Notes: generated from the letters alone by a model not told the origin. Counted from the stretch's first letter, positions 37,336-45,487 are shown. The stretch is 64,000 nucleotides of DNA from Anaerolineaceae bacterium UBA700 (GCA_002298885.1 DBMK01000147.1:5071-69070), one strand, 5' to 3'. Translations and numbers: made by a program.

Positions 37336-37887
37336 GTGGCAGAGATAAGCGACGATCAGGCGCTGGATAATGCAGTTCAGGGAGATGCTGAAGCATTCAG
37401 CATCCTATACGAACGCTATGTTACTCGAATTTATAACTATATATATTACCGGACGGGCAATCCATACGACGCAGAGGACCTAACTGAAAGAGTTTTTCTT
37501 CGAGCGCTGGGACACATTCAATCCTATAATAATAGAGGCGTTCCATTTTCAGCCTGGCTTTACCGGATTGCTCACAATCTGGTTGCCAACTGGCACAGGG
37601 ATAACAGCCGTCGCAAGGAAGTGCCGCTGGATGATCAAAAGAACCTTCACCTGCGCCTGGAGCATCCAGAAGTTGCCATGGTAAACAGTCAGGATAAGGA
37701 AATGTTATTGAGGGTCATTCGGGATTTACCGGAAGAACGCCAGCATTTGATCATATTGAAATTTGTTGAGCATCTGTCGAATGCTGAGGTGGCTACTATA
37801 ATGGGACGCAGCGAGGGAGCCATTAAAAGCCTTTACCACCGGACGCTGCAGACACTGCGCGAAGGATTGGAAAAGCAAGCCAGGTAA
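37336..37887 (+). CDS. ECF-type RNA polymerase sigma factor
   Basis: This sigma-70 family protein of about 183 residues has region 2 ('FSILYERYVTRIYNYIYYRTGNPYDAEDLTERVFLRAL', then 'PFSAWLYRIAHNLVANWHRDNSRR') and region 4 ('LPEERQHLIILKFVEHLSNAEVATIMGRSEGAIKSLYHRTLQTLREGL'). These are the two domains of ECF sigma factors. GTG 37336 fits AAAGG 7 nt upstream; TTG 37330 is an alternative that places the site too close. It is followed 13 nt later by a degV-like gene and then by a small one-helix membrane protein, which may hold it as an anti-sigma factor. Its target promoters are unknown. Confidence 0.9.
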   Translation: MAEISDDQALDNAVQGDAEAFSILYERYVTRIYNYIYYRTGNPYDAEDLTERVFLRALGHIQSYNNRGVPFSAWLYRIAHNLVANWHRDNSRRKEVPLDDQKNLHLRLEHPEVAMVNSQDKEMLLRVIRDLPEERQHLIILKFVEHLSNAEVATIMGRSEGAIKSLYHRTLQTLREGLEKQAR

Positions 37888-37900
37888 AAGGAGCCCGGGT

Positions 37901-38746
37901 ATGTTGAGAATCGTCACCGATGGATCGGTGGATATGCCGGAAGGATGGCAAAAAGAATTTGATATCAACATTGTACCTTTATGGGTTCAGTTTGGAAACG
38001 AAAGTTATTTACAGGGAGCCGAGATAAACCCTTCAAATTTTTACCGATTGGTCCGAGAAAAGAAAATATTCCCCAAAACTTCGCTGCCCTCACCGCAGCA
38101 AGTCGTTGAATTCTACAGGAAAATCGCCAGGAGAGGCGATGAAATTCTTTCGATACACTTGACCAATACGCTTTCCGGCACGTTTAGCATTTTTCAGATG
38201 GCAGCCAGGGAGCTAACTGGTGAAATACAGGTTATCCCGTTCGATTCGGGGGCGGGCTCAGCAGCGTTGGGATTCATGTGCCGTGAAGCCAGGATCATGA
38301 ATTTGACCGGCGCCTCAATGCAAGACATTCTGGACCGGCTGACCACCATACGCAAGCGATTGACAGTTATGTTCACCGTCGATAACCTGGAATTCGCCCA
38401 TTTGAGCGGCAGGGTAAATTCATTGCAAAGTGCGCTTTCTTCATTACTAAATATCAAACCTGTCATCGTTCTGCGCGATGGGCTGCTACAGATGGCGGAG
38501 AAAGTGCGCACCCGCCAAAAGGCCCTGGACCGCATCCTGGAAAACGCCCGTGAGCGCATGGGCGGACGAAAAGTTGTCATGGCCATCGTCCACGCCGCTG
38601 ATCCGGCAATGGCGCACGAAGTGGTTGAAAAAGCCAGGCGGCTTTTCAATATCAAGGAGGTTATTATTACTGATCTATCCATACCGGTAGCTGCCCATCT
38701 TGGCCCTGGAACAATTGGAATTATTGCTTACCCTGTTGACGAGTGA
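37901..38746 (+). CDS. DegV family fatty-acid-binding protein
   Basis: This 281-residue protein has the DegV pattern: N-terminal 'IVTDGSVDMPEGW', 'PKTSLPSPQQVVEFY', 'ILSIHLTNTLSGTFS', 'VIPFDSGAGSAALGFM', and 'FTVDNLEFAHLSGRV' before the C-terminal domain. DegV/FakB proteins bind one fatty acid and present it to the FakA kinase for phospholipid synthesis. No fakA is nearby. It has AAGGAG upstream. Its place between an ECF sigma gene and a membrane protein suggests the three answer a membrane-lipid signal, which is inference. Confidence 0.9.
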   Translation: MLRIVTDGSVDMPEGWQKEFDINIVPLWVQFGNESYLQGAEINPSNFYRLVREKKIFPKTSLPSPQQVVEFYRKIARRGDEILSIHLTNTLSGTFSIFQMAARELTGEIQVIPFDSGAGSAALGFMCREARIMNLTGASMQDILDRLTTIRKRLTVMFTVDNLEFAHLSGRVNSLQSALSSLLNIKPVIVLRDGLLQMAEKVRTRQKALDRILENARERMGGRKVVMAIVHAADPAMAHEVVEKARRLFNIKEVIITDLSIPVAAHLGPGTIGIIAYPVDE

Positions 38747-38753
38747 GGAAAAA

Positions 38754-39023
38754 ATGACCGAGCAAACTGATTCTTATTTGGTAGCTGGATCCGAATGGGA
38801 ATTGGAGAATCAACTTTTCGCTTCTTTATATCCAGTCAGTCCCGACCCGGTGTTTATCAACCGATTAGAAGAGAGACTCAAACGTGAGCCATTAATTGTA
38901 TTGGAACGCCGGTCTTTTTGGGGGGCTTATCTTATAATTGCATCTGGCCTTTTTGGTGGAGTCCTTCTCCTGTGGCTGCTGCACGGGATTTACAACAGCC
39001 TCAGCCGGATTTATTCAAAATAA
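38754..39023 (+). CDS. small single-pass membrane protein, candidate anti-sigma partner
   Basis: This 89-residue protein begins MTEQTDSY at an ATG preceded by GAGGAA. Residues 1-55 are polar and probably cytoplasmic, with 'PDPVFINRLEERLKREP', a helix of the type seen in small anti-sigma-like proteins. One membrane helix follows at about residues 60-82. There is no zinc-binding His-Cys motif. It sits third in the operon after the ECF sigma factor and DegV. I infer a sigma-binding role from the position and topology, not from homology. A strong terminator ends the operon. Confidence 0.7.
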   Translation: MTEQTDSYLVAGSEWELENQLFASLYPVSPDPVFINRLEERLKREPLIVLERRSFWGAYLIIASGLFGGVLLLWLLHGIYNSLSRIYSK

Positions 39024-39035
39024 TGGATCATAAAT

Positions 39036-39074
39036 GCAAACGAGGCCGCACACGCGGCCTCGTTTGCTTTATTT
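39036..39074 (+). terminator. terminator of the sigma-DegV operon
   Basis: A perfect 14-bp GC-rich stem (39036-39049 with 39054-39067) with an ACAC loop is followed by TTTATTT. It also lies just past the stop of the convergent gene at 39082 and could serve both. Confidence 0.9.
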
Positions 39075-39081
39075 GGCTATT

Positions 39082-39339
39082 CTAAGAGATAGTAATTCCC
39101 ATCTTCGCAGCAAGCTGAGCCGTGGTCGGCTCGACGAGCATGCTGCCGTCCGGGAAAATGATCGTTGGCACGCTTCGAAAGCCGTGGTTGACTTCTTCGA
39201 CGAATTTCCGCGCGGCCATATCCTGGTCGATGTCAATCCAGCGATAAGGAATCGCGTGTTCGTCGAAGAAACGGCGCGCCCGGCGCGTATCTCCACACCA
39301 GTTAGTGCCATACATGATGATTTCGGTTGGTTTATCCAT
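39082..39339 (-). CDS. glutaredoxin-like protein (Cys-Gly-Asp-Thr motif)
   Basis: This 85-residue thioredoxin-fold protein has 'IIMYGTNWCGDTRRARRFFDE', then 'WIDIDQD', 'RSVPTIIFPDGS' with the cis-Pro, and a C-terminal helix. It matches mycoredoxin/glutaredoxin-like proteins. The usual second Cys of the C-x-x-C pair is Thr here, so only a monothiol mechanism is possible. It lies 23 nt before the end of the minus-strand gene upstream, so they may be co-transcribed. Confidence 0.85.
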   Translation of the reverse strand: MDKPTEIIMYGTNWCGDTRRARRFFDEHAIPYRWIDIDQDMAARKFVEEVNHGFRSVPTIIFPDGSMLVEPTTAQLAAKMGITIS

Positions 39340-39362
39340 TTTTTGCCTTGTTTTCGTGTGGT

Positions 39363-39698
39363 TTAGAGGCTGTCCAGCCGGTTGTAAAGCCAGCGAGCTT
39401 CTTCAATCAAGTCGATCCCTTCTGGTAGCTGAAAATCCTCATTCACTCTGGTTAGAAAATGATCGGCGACCTGGAGGATATCAGTCGAAATGTTCGGAAG
39501 ATTTCTGAATTGAGCTATTAATTCGTAAACGTTATTCGAAGACATTTGAATTTGATGGCTCGTAAAGTACGCTCGGATCAGCAGAGCAAAAGCCCGGCGG
39601 GCACTTACCCGTGCCCGGCCTTCTAAACCTTGCGCCCGTGCTCTATCTGCAGATGCGATTTCGGCATCGAACCCGGTCTTTATTCTATCATCGTACAC
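39363..39698 (-). CDS. small helical protein of unknown function
   Basis: I do not recognise this 111-residue protein. It is mostly alpha-helical by composition, with a basic first half ('RARAQGLEGRARVSARRAFALLIRAYF') and an acidic C-terminus ('LIEEARWLYNRL'). There is no signal peptide or membrane helix. The start is GTG at 39698, which lies 6 nt after a TAGAAT box on the minus strand, supporting a leaderless message. It is upstream of the glutaredoxin-like gene. Confidence 0.6.
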   Translation of the reverse strand: MYDDRIKTGFDAEIASADRARAQGLEGRARVSARRAFALLIRAYFTSHQIQMSSNNVYELIAQFRNLPNISTDILQVADHFLTRVNEDFQLPEGIDLIEEARWLYNRLDSL

Positions 39699-39704
39699 CT
39701 GATA

Positions 39705-39710
39705 ATTCTA
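39705..39710 (-). promoter_or_regulatory. -10 box TAGAAT 6 nt before a GTG start (leaderless)
   Basis: On the minus strand TAGAAT (39710-39705) is followed by TATCAG and then GTG at 39698. No ribosome-binding site is present. Confidence 0.45.
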
Positions 39711-39730
39711 TCTTAATTAATGGACTTTAT

Positions 39731-39783
39731 GGGGTTGCTTCGAGCTACGAAGCCGACTGAAGCAACCCCAAATGCTCTTTTTT
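39731..39783 (+). promoter_or_regulatory. hairpin pair with alternative folding upstream of fmt
   Basis: Arms 39731-39741 and 39759-39769 pair perfectly over 11 bp, and six Ts follow at 39778-39783. Inside, GCTTCG (39737-39742) can instead pair with CGAAGC (39748-39753), which breaks the outer stem. It lies between divergent genes. It may be an intergenic terminator for read-through, or an attenuator-like element. Confidence 0.45.
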
Positions 39784-39795
39784 CTGCCTGCTTAT

Positions 39796-39803
39796 GTTAA
39801 AAT
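39796..39803 (+). promoter_or_regulatory. extended -10 (TGtTAAAAT) of fmt, leaderless
   Basis: TAAAAT at 39798-39803 is preceded by TG and lies 7 nt before the ATG at 39811. No Shine-Dalgarno sequence is present. Confidence 0.5.
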
Positions 39804-39810
39804 TTAGTCT

Positions 39811-40731
39811 ATGGTTCCGAGAATTGTATTTATGGGTTCTCCGGCATTTGCCATGCCGGTACTGAAGATGCTTGCTGCGGGTTATCCTGTAATTGGCGTC
39901 GTTACTCAGCCTGACCGGCCGGCTGGGCGAGGCCAAGTATTGACCCCTCCGCCGGTCAAGGGGCTGGCGAACAGTCTGAGAATCCCCATCATCCAGCCAG
40001 CACGACTGAAGGAACAGGCCGCGATGGATCAGCTTCTCGCCTGGCAGCCGGACCTCATCGTCGTAGCTGCATTTGGCCAGATCCTGCGCCAGGCGGTCCT
40101 GGATTTACCCCGCATGGGTTGTATCAACGTGCATGCCTCACTCTTGCCGCGCTGGCGCGGTGCGGCTCCTATCCAGGCCGCCATATTAAATGGCGATCTA
40201 GAAACCGGGGTCAGCATCATGAAAATGGACGCCGGCGTGGATACCGGCGATGTACTTGCCCAAAGGTCGCTGCCGGTTCAGGATGTAGACACAGCCGAAA
40301 GCCTGTCTGAAAAACTGGCCGTATTGGGCGCAGGACTCTTGGTTGAAACCCTTCCAAGTTATTTGAACGGTGAGATTATTCCACAGGTCCAGGACGAAAC
40401 CAGGGCGACCAGGGCACCGATGATCAAAAAAGAGGATGGCCAGCTCGATTTCGATCTGCCGGCCATAATATTGGAGCGGAAAATTCGCGCCTTTACTCCC
40501 TGGCCGGGATCATTTTTCACCTGGCAAGGAAGTCCTTTGAAAATCCTCAAGGCGCATGTCGCGCCCGATTCTGCGTCGCAGCCCAGGACTGCTGGGCAGA
40601 TCCACAAATTCCCCGCGGTTGGGACGAGCGATGGCTGGCTGGTATTGGATGAGCTGCAGCCTTCGGGTAAAAAAGCCATGACCGGGGACGTGTTTTTGCG
40701 CGGCGCACGCCTTTGGGGCGGAAATATCTAG
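39811..40731 (+). CDS. fmt: methionyl-tRNA formyltransferase
   Basis: This 306-residue enzyme formylates initiator Met-tRNA using 10-formyl-tetrahydrofolate. It begins 'RIVFMGSPAFAMPVLKML', then 'GVVTQPDRPAGRGQ'. The catalytic region has 'INVHASLLPRWRGAAPIQAAILNGD' (Asn-His with the SLLP loop), and 'MKMDAGVDTGDVL' supplies the Asp. The C-terminal domain (from about residue 205) has 'IRAFTPWPGSFF'. Length is normal. def, which often lies beside fmt, is not here. The mRNA appears leaderless, which fits the gene for initiator tRNA formylation only by coincidence. Confidence 0.97.
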   Translation: MVPRIVFMGSPAFAMPVLKMLAAGYPVIGVVTQPDRPAGRGQVLTPPPVKGLANSLRIPIIQPARLKEQAAMDQLLAWQPDLIVVAAFGQILRQAVLDLPRMGCINVHASLLPRWRGAAPIQAAILNGDLETGVSIMKMDAGVDTGDVLAQRSLPVQDVDTAESLSEKLAVLGAGLLVETLPSYLNGEIIPQVQDETRATRAPMIKKEDGQLDFDLPAIILERKIRAFTPWPGSFFTWQGSPLKILKAHVAPDSASQPRTAGQIHKFPAVGTSDGWLVLDELQPSGKKAMTGDVFLRGARLWGGNI

Positions 40732-40779
40732 TCCGGTGCGGCCTTGACTATGGATATGGAGAGAAAACGACAAACGCCT

Positions 40780-41814
40780 ATGCGCTTTCTGTGTTTTGGA
40801 ATTGGCGCAATTGGCACCTATTTTGGCGGCAGCCTGGCTTCGAGCGGGCATGAAGTGGTTTTCGTCGAGCGACCGGATGTGGCAGCATTTGTGATGAAAG
40901 AAGGATTAAGCCTTCAGTTTCAGAACGAAGTGAAGGTGATCCGTTCTCCGCAGATTAAAAATTCTCTGGATGAAGCTTTAGCCTTCAACAGGTATGACCT
41001 GGCGCTCCTGGCGATCAAGTCGTTCGATACAGAAACATTCGTCAACGACCTGGGATCGAATACTCAAAAAATGCCGCCATTATTGTGTTTGCAGAATGGA
41101 GTGGAAAACGAGGCTCTTCTTTCCGGTGCCTTGGGCTCAGATAAGATCATTCCAGCCAGCGTTACCACAGCCATCGGACGAAAGGAGCCCGGCAAAATTG
41201 TTGTGGAACGGCTGCGTGGCGTGGGGATCGCTGGACAATCTCCAATTATCCCTGAGATTATCGATGCTTTCAATCAATCCAGGCTGAAAGCGCATCGATA
41301 TCCTGACCCGGCAAGCATGAAATGGTCGAAGATGCTGACGAATTTATTGGCGAACGCTTCGTCAGCAATCCTGGACATGACCCCGGCCGAGATTTTTTCT
41401 GATGCTGGCCTGTACCAGATGGAATTGAGGATGTTTAAAGAGGCATTGCATGTAATGGATGCCCTACACATCCCGGTTACCGATTTGCCGGGGACTCCGC
41501 TGAAACTCCTGGTGTGGATCGTTCGATCCCTGCCAGCAGGAATGAGCCAGCCCCTTTTGGTCAACGCGCTCGGCAAAGGGCGTGGTGCAAAAATGCCTTC
41601 GTTCCACATTGATCTGCACAGCGGACGAGGCAAAAGCGAGGTTGATTACCTGAACGGTGCGGTCGTCCGGTTTGGAGAAAAAACAGGCATTCCAACGCCG
41701 GTTAACCACTGGTTGAATGAAACATTGATGGGGTTGAGCAATGGGACAATTGCATTGGACCGGTATGCCCATGCCCCTGCCAGGCTCTTATCTGAAATCG
41801 AATCATTAAAATAG
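40780..41814 (+). CDS. 2-dehydropantoate 2-reductase-like protein (ApbA/PanE family)
   Basis: This protein of about 344 residues is an NADPH-dependent ketopantoate reductase of the pantothenate pathway, or a relative. The dinucleotide motif GIGAIGTYFGG begins at residue 7. Later 'LLCLQNGVENEALL' and 'HRYPDPASMKWSKMLTNLLANASSAI' give the Asn and the catalytic Lys region, and 'PSFHIDLHSGRGKSEVDYLNGAVV' the C-terminal Ser/Glu/Asn block. The start is uncertain: ATG 40780 gives the usual N-terminus, while ATG 40750 or 40756 would add about ten residues. No other pan gene is nearby, so exact substrate is not sure. Confidence 0.85.
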   Translation: MRFLCFGIGAIGTYFGGSLASSGHEVVFVERPDVAAFVMKEGLSLQFQNEVKVIRSPQIKNSLDEALAFNRYDLALLAIKSFDTETFVNDLGSNTQKMPPLLCLQNGVENEALLSGALGSDKIIPASVTTAIGRKEPGKIVVERLRGVGIAGQSPIIPEIIDAFNQSRLKAHRYPDPASMKWSKMLTNLLANASSAILDMTPAEIFSDAGLYQMELRMFKEALHVMDALHIPVTDLPGTPLKLLVWIVRSLPAGMSQPLLVNALGKGRGAKMPSFHIDLHSGRGKSEVDYLNGAVVRFGEKTGIPTPVNHWLNETLMGLSNGTIALDRYAHAPARLLSEIESLK

Positions 41815-41823
41815 GAGGGTACA

Positions 41824-43218
41824 ATGTCGGTCCCATTTTGGGTGGAGGATGCAATTTTTTACCAGATCTTTCCCGATCGATTCGCCAATGGCGATCCAAA
41901 CAACGATTTACCGGATATGGAGCCCTGGGATTCGGCCCCGACCACATATGGATTTAAGGGCGGCGATCTGCGCGGCATCATCCAGAATATCGATTATTTG
42001 CTCGACCTGGGGATCAACGCTATATATCTCAACCCAATCTTTCAAGCCACCTCGAACCACCGTTACAACTGCAGCGATTATTTTAAGATCGATCCTAAAT
42101 TGGGCACCATGCACGATTTCCACGCGCTATTGGAAGTCGCCCATGACAATGAAGTAAAGGTGATCCTGGATGGGGTCTTCAATCATTGCGGGAGAGGTTT
42201 CTTCGCTTTCAATGATTTACTCGAAAACCAGGAGAATTCGCTTTACAAGGACTGGTTCCATGTGTTGAACTTTCCTATCGATGCGTATTCGCCCGGAGAC
42301 GCCCAGGATTACCTTTCGTGGTGGAAATACAAGAGCCTGCCCAAATTCAATGTATCGAGCCCGGCAACCCGCCAATACTTGTTGGACGTTGCTCGATATT
42401 GGGTCGAACAGGGCGCAGACGGCTGGCGGCTGGATGTTCCGAACGAGATCGATGACGACGATTTCTGGTATTCGTTCCGCAAGGTGGTGAAACAGGCTAA
42501 CCCTGAAGCTTACATCGTTGGAGAAATATGGGAGGCAAACCCGCGCTGGGTGGGAGACCAGCATTTCGACGGCTTGATGAACTATCCGGCAAGAGAAGCG
42601 ATTATTTATTTTTTGCTTGGCAAGATCAATGCTTCCCAATTCCTGGAAAGGATTTCCAGGCTGGTAACGCTTTATCCCCGGGAGAACGCTTATGCCAGCT
42701 TCCTCCCCCTCAGTACCCACGATACCGAGCGGATTAGGACTGTGCTGAACGACGACCGGGTGAAAATTGAACTGGCGTTCTTGCTCCAGTTCGCCCTTCC
42801 GGGCGCTCCCTCCATTTTTTATGGGGACGAAATTGGCCTGGAAGGTGGCAAGGACCCCGACTGCCGCAGAGCCTTTAACTGGGATAAGACGACCTGGAAC
42901 TCTGATTTACGCGAGTACGTCCAGAAATTGATCCATCTGCGTAAGGCACAGGCGGCCCTGCGCAGGGGGAATTTCACCAAGCTCTTGAGCGAGGACAGCC
43001 GCGGCTGCGCAGTTTTTGCACGCACACTTGGCCAGGATAAGATCCTGGTGGCGTTGAATGCCAGCGCAACGCGCAAGACCCTGCGCATCCCGGTCGGTGA
43101 ATTGGGTTTCGAGGATGGGTATATCCTGCACAACTTGATCGGCGCCGGCGAATATATCGTCGCCGGAGCTGACCTGTCGCTTACCCTGCCGGCTGGCGGG
43201 GGGTTAATGCTCAAATAA
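41824..43218 (+). CDS. glycoside hydrolase family 13 (alpha-amylase/neopullulanase type)
   Basis: This 464-residue protein has the GH13 barrel with its conserved regions: 'VILDGVFNHCGRGF' (region I), 'GADGWRLDVPNEIDDDDFW' with the nucleophile Asp (region II), 'IVGEIWEANPRWVG' with the acid/base Glu (region III), and 'PLSTHDTERI' (region IV). It lacks a signal peptide and the N-terminal extra domain of classical neopullulanases, so it probably acts in the cytoplasm on maltodextrins. AGGAGG lies 5 nt before the ATG. It ends 8 nt inside the convergent dehydratase gene. Confidence 0.93.
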   Translation: MSVPFWVEDAIFYQIFPDRFANGDPNNDLPDMEPWDSAPTTYGFKGGDLRGIIQNIDYLLDLGINAIYLNPIFQATSNHRYNCSDYFKIDPKLGTMHDFHALLEVAHDNEVKVILDGVFNHCGRGFFAFNDLLENQENSLYKDWFHVLNFPIDAYSPGDAQDYLSWWKYKSLPKFNVSSPATRQYLLDVARYWVEQGADGWRLDVPNEIDDDDFWYSFRKVVKQANPEAYIVGEIWEANPRWVGDQHFDGLMNYPAREAIIYFLLGKINASQFLERISRLVTLYPRENAYASFLPLSTHDTERIRTVLNDDRVKIELAFLLQFALPGAPSIFYGDEIGLEGGKDPDCRRAFNWDKTTWNSDLREYVQKLIHLRKAQAALRRGNFTKLLSEDSRGCAVFARTLGQDKILVALNASATRKTLRIPVGELGFEDGYILHNLIGAGEYIVAGADLSLTLPAGGGLMLK

Positions 43219-43546
43219 GGGCATCAACCTTCGCAGCCATTATAAAATCATTTTTGTGCAGGCCGTGGACTGTGTGTGTCCACCAGGTCACCGTTACTCT
43301 GCCCCACTCTGTCAATATTGCTGGATGGTGGTCTTCCTTCTCTGCCAGCTCGCCGACCCGATTTGTGAACGCCAGCGCTTCACTAAAATTCTTGAATTTA
43401 AATATCCGCTGGATTTGCTTTTCGCCGGCGTCGTCCAACAGCACCCACAACGGCGTTTCAACTTGATACAGGCGAATTTCATTTTCCGATAAATCCGGGG
43501 TGCCTGCGGGGACACGAATGCAATGGAGTTCGCTCAACTTGGCCAT
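43211..43546 (-). CDS. pterin-4a-carbinolamine dehydratase family protein
   Basis: This 111-residue protein matches PCD/DCoH. The diagnostic block is 'EKEDHHPAILTEWGRVTVTWWTHTVHGLHKNDFIMAAKVDAL', with the catalytic His-His of DHHP and the later His of WTHTVHG. PCD recycles the pterin cofactor of aromatic amino acid hydroxylases, and in bacteria can also serve molybdopterin metabolism. The start ATG 43546 has AGAGAGG upstream. It is 31 nt downstream of the methyltransferase gene of the radical-SAM operon and may be its last gene. No hydroxylase gene is in the window. Confidence 0.92.
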   Translation of the reverse strand: MAKLSELHCIRVPAGTPDLSENEIRLYQVETPLWVLLDDAGEKQIQRIFKFKNFSEALAFTNRVGELAEKEDHHPAILTEWGRVTVTWWTHTVHGLHKNDFIMAAKVDALI

Positions 43547-43577
43547 TTTCAACCTCTCTCAAATGTTTCCTCTAATT

Positions 43578-44324
43578 CTACACCTGCCCTAAGGCATAGA
43601 AAGTAGGCACATAGAGGATACGTTCTCCATTTCGATGTGCTTCTTTTTCTACTTCCTTCAGTTTATTGAACTCAGTTTCGTCGATCATTCCCTGCAGGTC
43701 GGCGCGTAATATGTCCCATTCAGTTTGATCGCCGGAAGGGTCCTGGATATCATTCCATTGTCCGCCCAGGACGCCTGCCTGAACGTTCTTCAAGCCGGTC
43801 TGGTGGAACAGACCTTTAATCTTCCGGCCTGCAAAGGGATCGGCTCCTTGCTTTTTGAGCGCCTGGATCTGTAAACGCCCCAGGCGGCCCATTGCATCCG
43901 GGTAGTCAATCCGGCCGCCGAAATCTGGTTCCGCCAGCGCCAGAATAAATCCGCCGGGTTTTGCGACTCGTTTCATTTCACGAAGCGCCAGTCCAGGGTC
44001 GGCGATCCAGAGCAGAAAATAATGGCAGCAGACGATTTCAAAAGACTGGTCGGGAAAAGGCAGCCGGAAGACGTCCGCACACGTCAGGTGGTAAGAACGA
44101 TTTTTTGCTGCGTGCCGGAGAAAATCCGCATTGAGGTCGATGCCAAAAACCTGTCCACCGGTTTGAACGGATAGTTCCGCCACAATTGCTCCGGTCCCGC
44201 AGCCGACTTCCAGGATCTTATTTACATTCTCCAGCTCGACCTGCTTAAACAGAAAGCGCCGGACTGGTTCAGTCCAGCGCGCCTGTTGTTTAAAGCGGTT
44301 GTGCCAATCAGCTACAGTGAGCAT
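43578..44324 (-). CDS. class I SAM-dependent methyltransferase in the radical-SAM operon
   Basis: This 248-residue protein has motif I 'ILEVGCGTGAIVAEL', motif II 'VFGIDLNADFL', motif post-I 'LTCADVFRLPFPDQSFEIVCCHYFLLWI' and 'VAKPGGFILALAEPDFGG', a typical Methyltransf_11/UbiE-like plan. It starts 2 nt after the stop of the cysteine-less radical-SAM-like gene and is therefore translated with it. The substrate is unknown. From context it may methylate the product of the radical SAM enzyme, which is inference. A stand-alone metabolite methyltransferase is the alternative. Confidence 0.85.
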   Translation of the reverse strand: MLTVADWHNRFKQQARWTEPVRRFLFKQVELENVNKILEVGCGTGAIVAELSVQTGGQVFGIDLNADFLRHAAKNRSYHLTCADVFRLPFPDQSFEIVCCHYFLLWIADPGLALREMKRVAKPGGFILALAEPDFGGRIDYPDAMGRLGRLQIQALKKQGADPFAGRKIKGLFHQTGLKNVQAGVLGGQWNDIQDPSGDQTEWDILRADLQGMIDETEFNKLKEVEKEAHRNGERILYVPTFYALGQV

Positions 44325-44326
44325 TT

Positions 44327-45487
44327 TTATAAATGATTCGCCCAGATTTTTTCCCAGGGATCGGTTAGCAAGTTCCCCAGCACGGTTTGCGCCATGCCCT
44401 GGGTCGGTAGCACATCGCCATCCGGTTCCACGTATAACCAGGCCTTTCCGGCGCCCTGCGGCATTTCATCGTGCTCGGCCAATTCAAGCGCCACCGGGTG
44501 GAAATGAGAATAGGGGACGGGCAGATCCCACACGAGTTGCATGCCGCGCTCGGCGACCGATTGGCGTACTTCCATCTGCACGTCTTTCAACGAAATATCG
44601 TTCACGCTCAAGGAAACGTGCTGCGTCCCCAGCCGGCCGAGATAATCCAATAGAGGCAGTATCTCGGGCAGGAGCTGCTCGGTAATGGTCAGGTGGATGG
44701 TAGTTTGGATATCCTCTTTCAATATGTGGCGTACGGCTTCCCAGGCCGGATCGCTCTCCGGGTCGAGAACGAGCATAATGTGGTCCAGACCATTCTGCAA
44801 GAGAGAATTTACGTACACCGGGTCGGAGAGCCGCAGGCCGTTGGTCAACAGTCCCGTTACCTGGCCGAGCCCTTCGGCGTGTGCGATCAGAACTGGAAGG
44901 TCAGCTCTCAGCGTGGGTTCGCCACCGGTAAAAATGACGTGAGGAATCCCGGCATTCCAGGCTTTACTCAGGATTTGTTGCCATTCTTCCTGTGAGAGTT
45001 CTCTTTTGACCCGGTCAACCGGGGCGACGCCCTGGCCGGATTCGTCCATGACCTGGTAAGTCAAAGCGCAATCCAGACGATAAGGAGCGGAAGCAGCCGC
45101 TGTATAGAGCGTTTTCTGATCGAAGTCGAGGAAAGTGACGGGATCGAGATCGGGGGTCTCCAGTAATGTTTTAAGGCGGCTCTTGAACTGCGCATAGTCA
45201 TCACTGGCTTGTTGGGCTGAGACGTTGTAGCGTTTGATGAAATGCTGGATCACTTCTCCGTCTGTAAAGCGATTAACCAAATAATACGCAAATTCCGCCG
45301 CAGTTTTATTGAGGTGCAGAACGGTGGAGGCATTGACGATCAAAATACCTTCGCCATCCATTTCCAGGCGTAGGTGCAGCCGGTAGGGTCCTTTGGGTCC
45401 GGTGGCCGATTGGAAATGGAATATTCCCGCAGGAAGCGGTTTGGAGGTTGGGAAGAAACGGTCGTACAATCTGGCGATTCTATCCAT
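44327..45487 (-). CDS. radical-SAM-like protein lacking all cluster cysteines, PqqD-like N-terminus
   Basis: This 386-residue protein is a clear paralogue of the next gene upstream (45504-46868). N-terminal residues about 20-110 align block by block with it: 'GPYRLHLRLEMDGEGILIVNASTVLHLNKTAAEFAYYLV' is a PqqD-like domain. The radical SAM barrel keeps 'PHVIFTGGEPTLRADLPVLIAHAEGLGQVTGLLTNGLRL'. But where the partner has the C-x3-C-x2-C cluster motif, this protein has 'YQVMDESGQG', and the C-terminal SPASM cysteines are gone. Only one Cys is present in the whole chain. It cannot bind the cluster that radical SAM enzymes need, so it is probably a structural or substrate-presenting partner. The gene is intact, not a pseudogene. 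Confidence 0.85.
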   Translation of the reverse strand: MDRIARLYDRFFPTSKPLPAGIFHFQSATGPKGPYRLHLRLEMDGEGILIVNASTVLHLNKTAAEFAYYLVNRFTDGEVIQHFIKRYNVSAQQASDDYAQFKSRLKTLLETPDLDPVTFLDFDQKTLYTAAASAPYRLDCALTYQVMDESGQGVAPVDRVKRELSQEEWQQILSKAWNAGIPHVIFTGGEPTLRADLPVLIAHAEGLGQVTGLLTNGLRLSDPVYVNSLLQNGLDHIMLVLDPESDPAWEAVRHILKEDIQTTIHLTITEQLLPEILPLLDYLGRLGTQHVSLSVNDISLKDVQMEVRQSVAERGMQLVWDLPVPYSHFHPVALELAEHDEMPQGAGKAWLYVEPDGDVLPTQGMAQTVLGNLLTDPWEKIWANHL

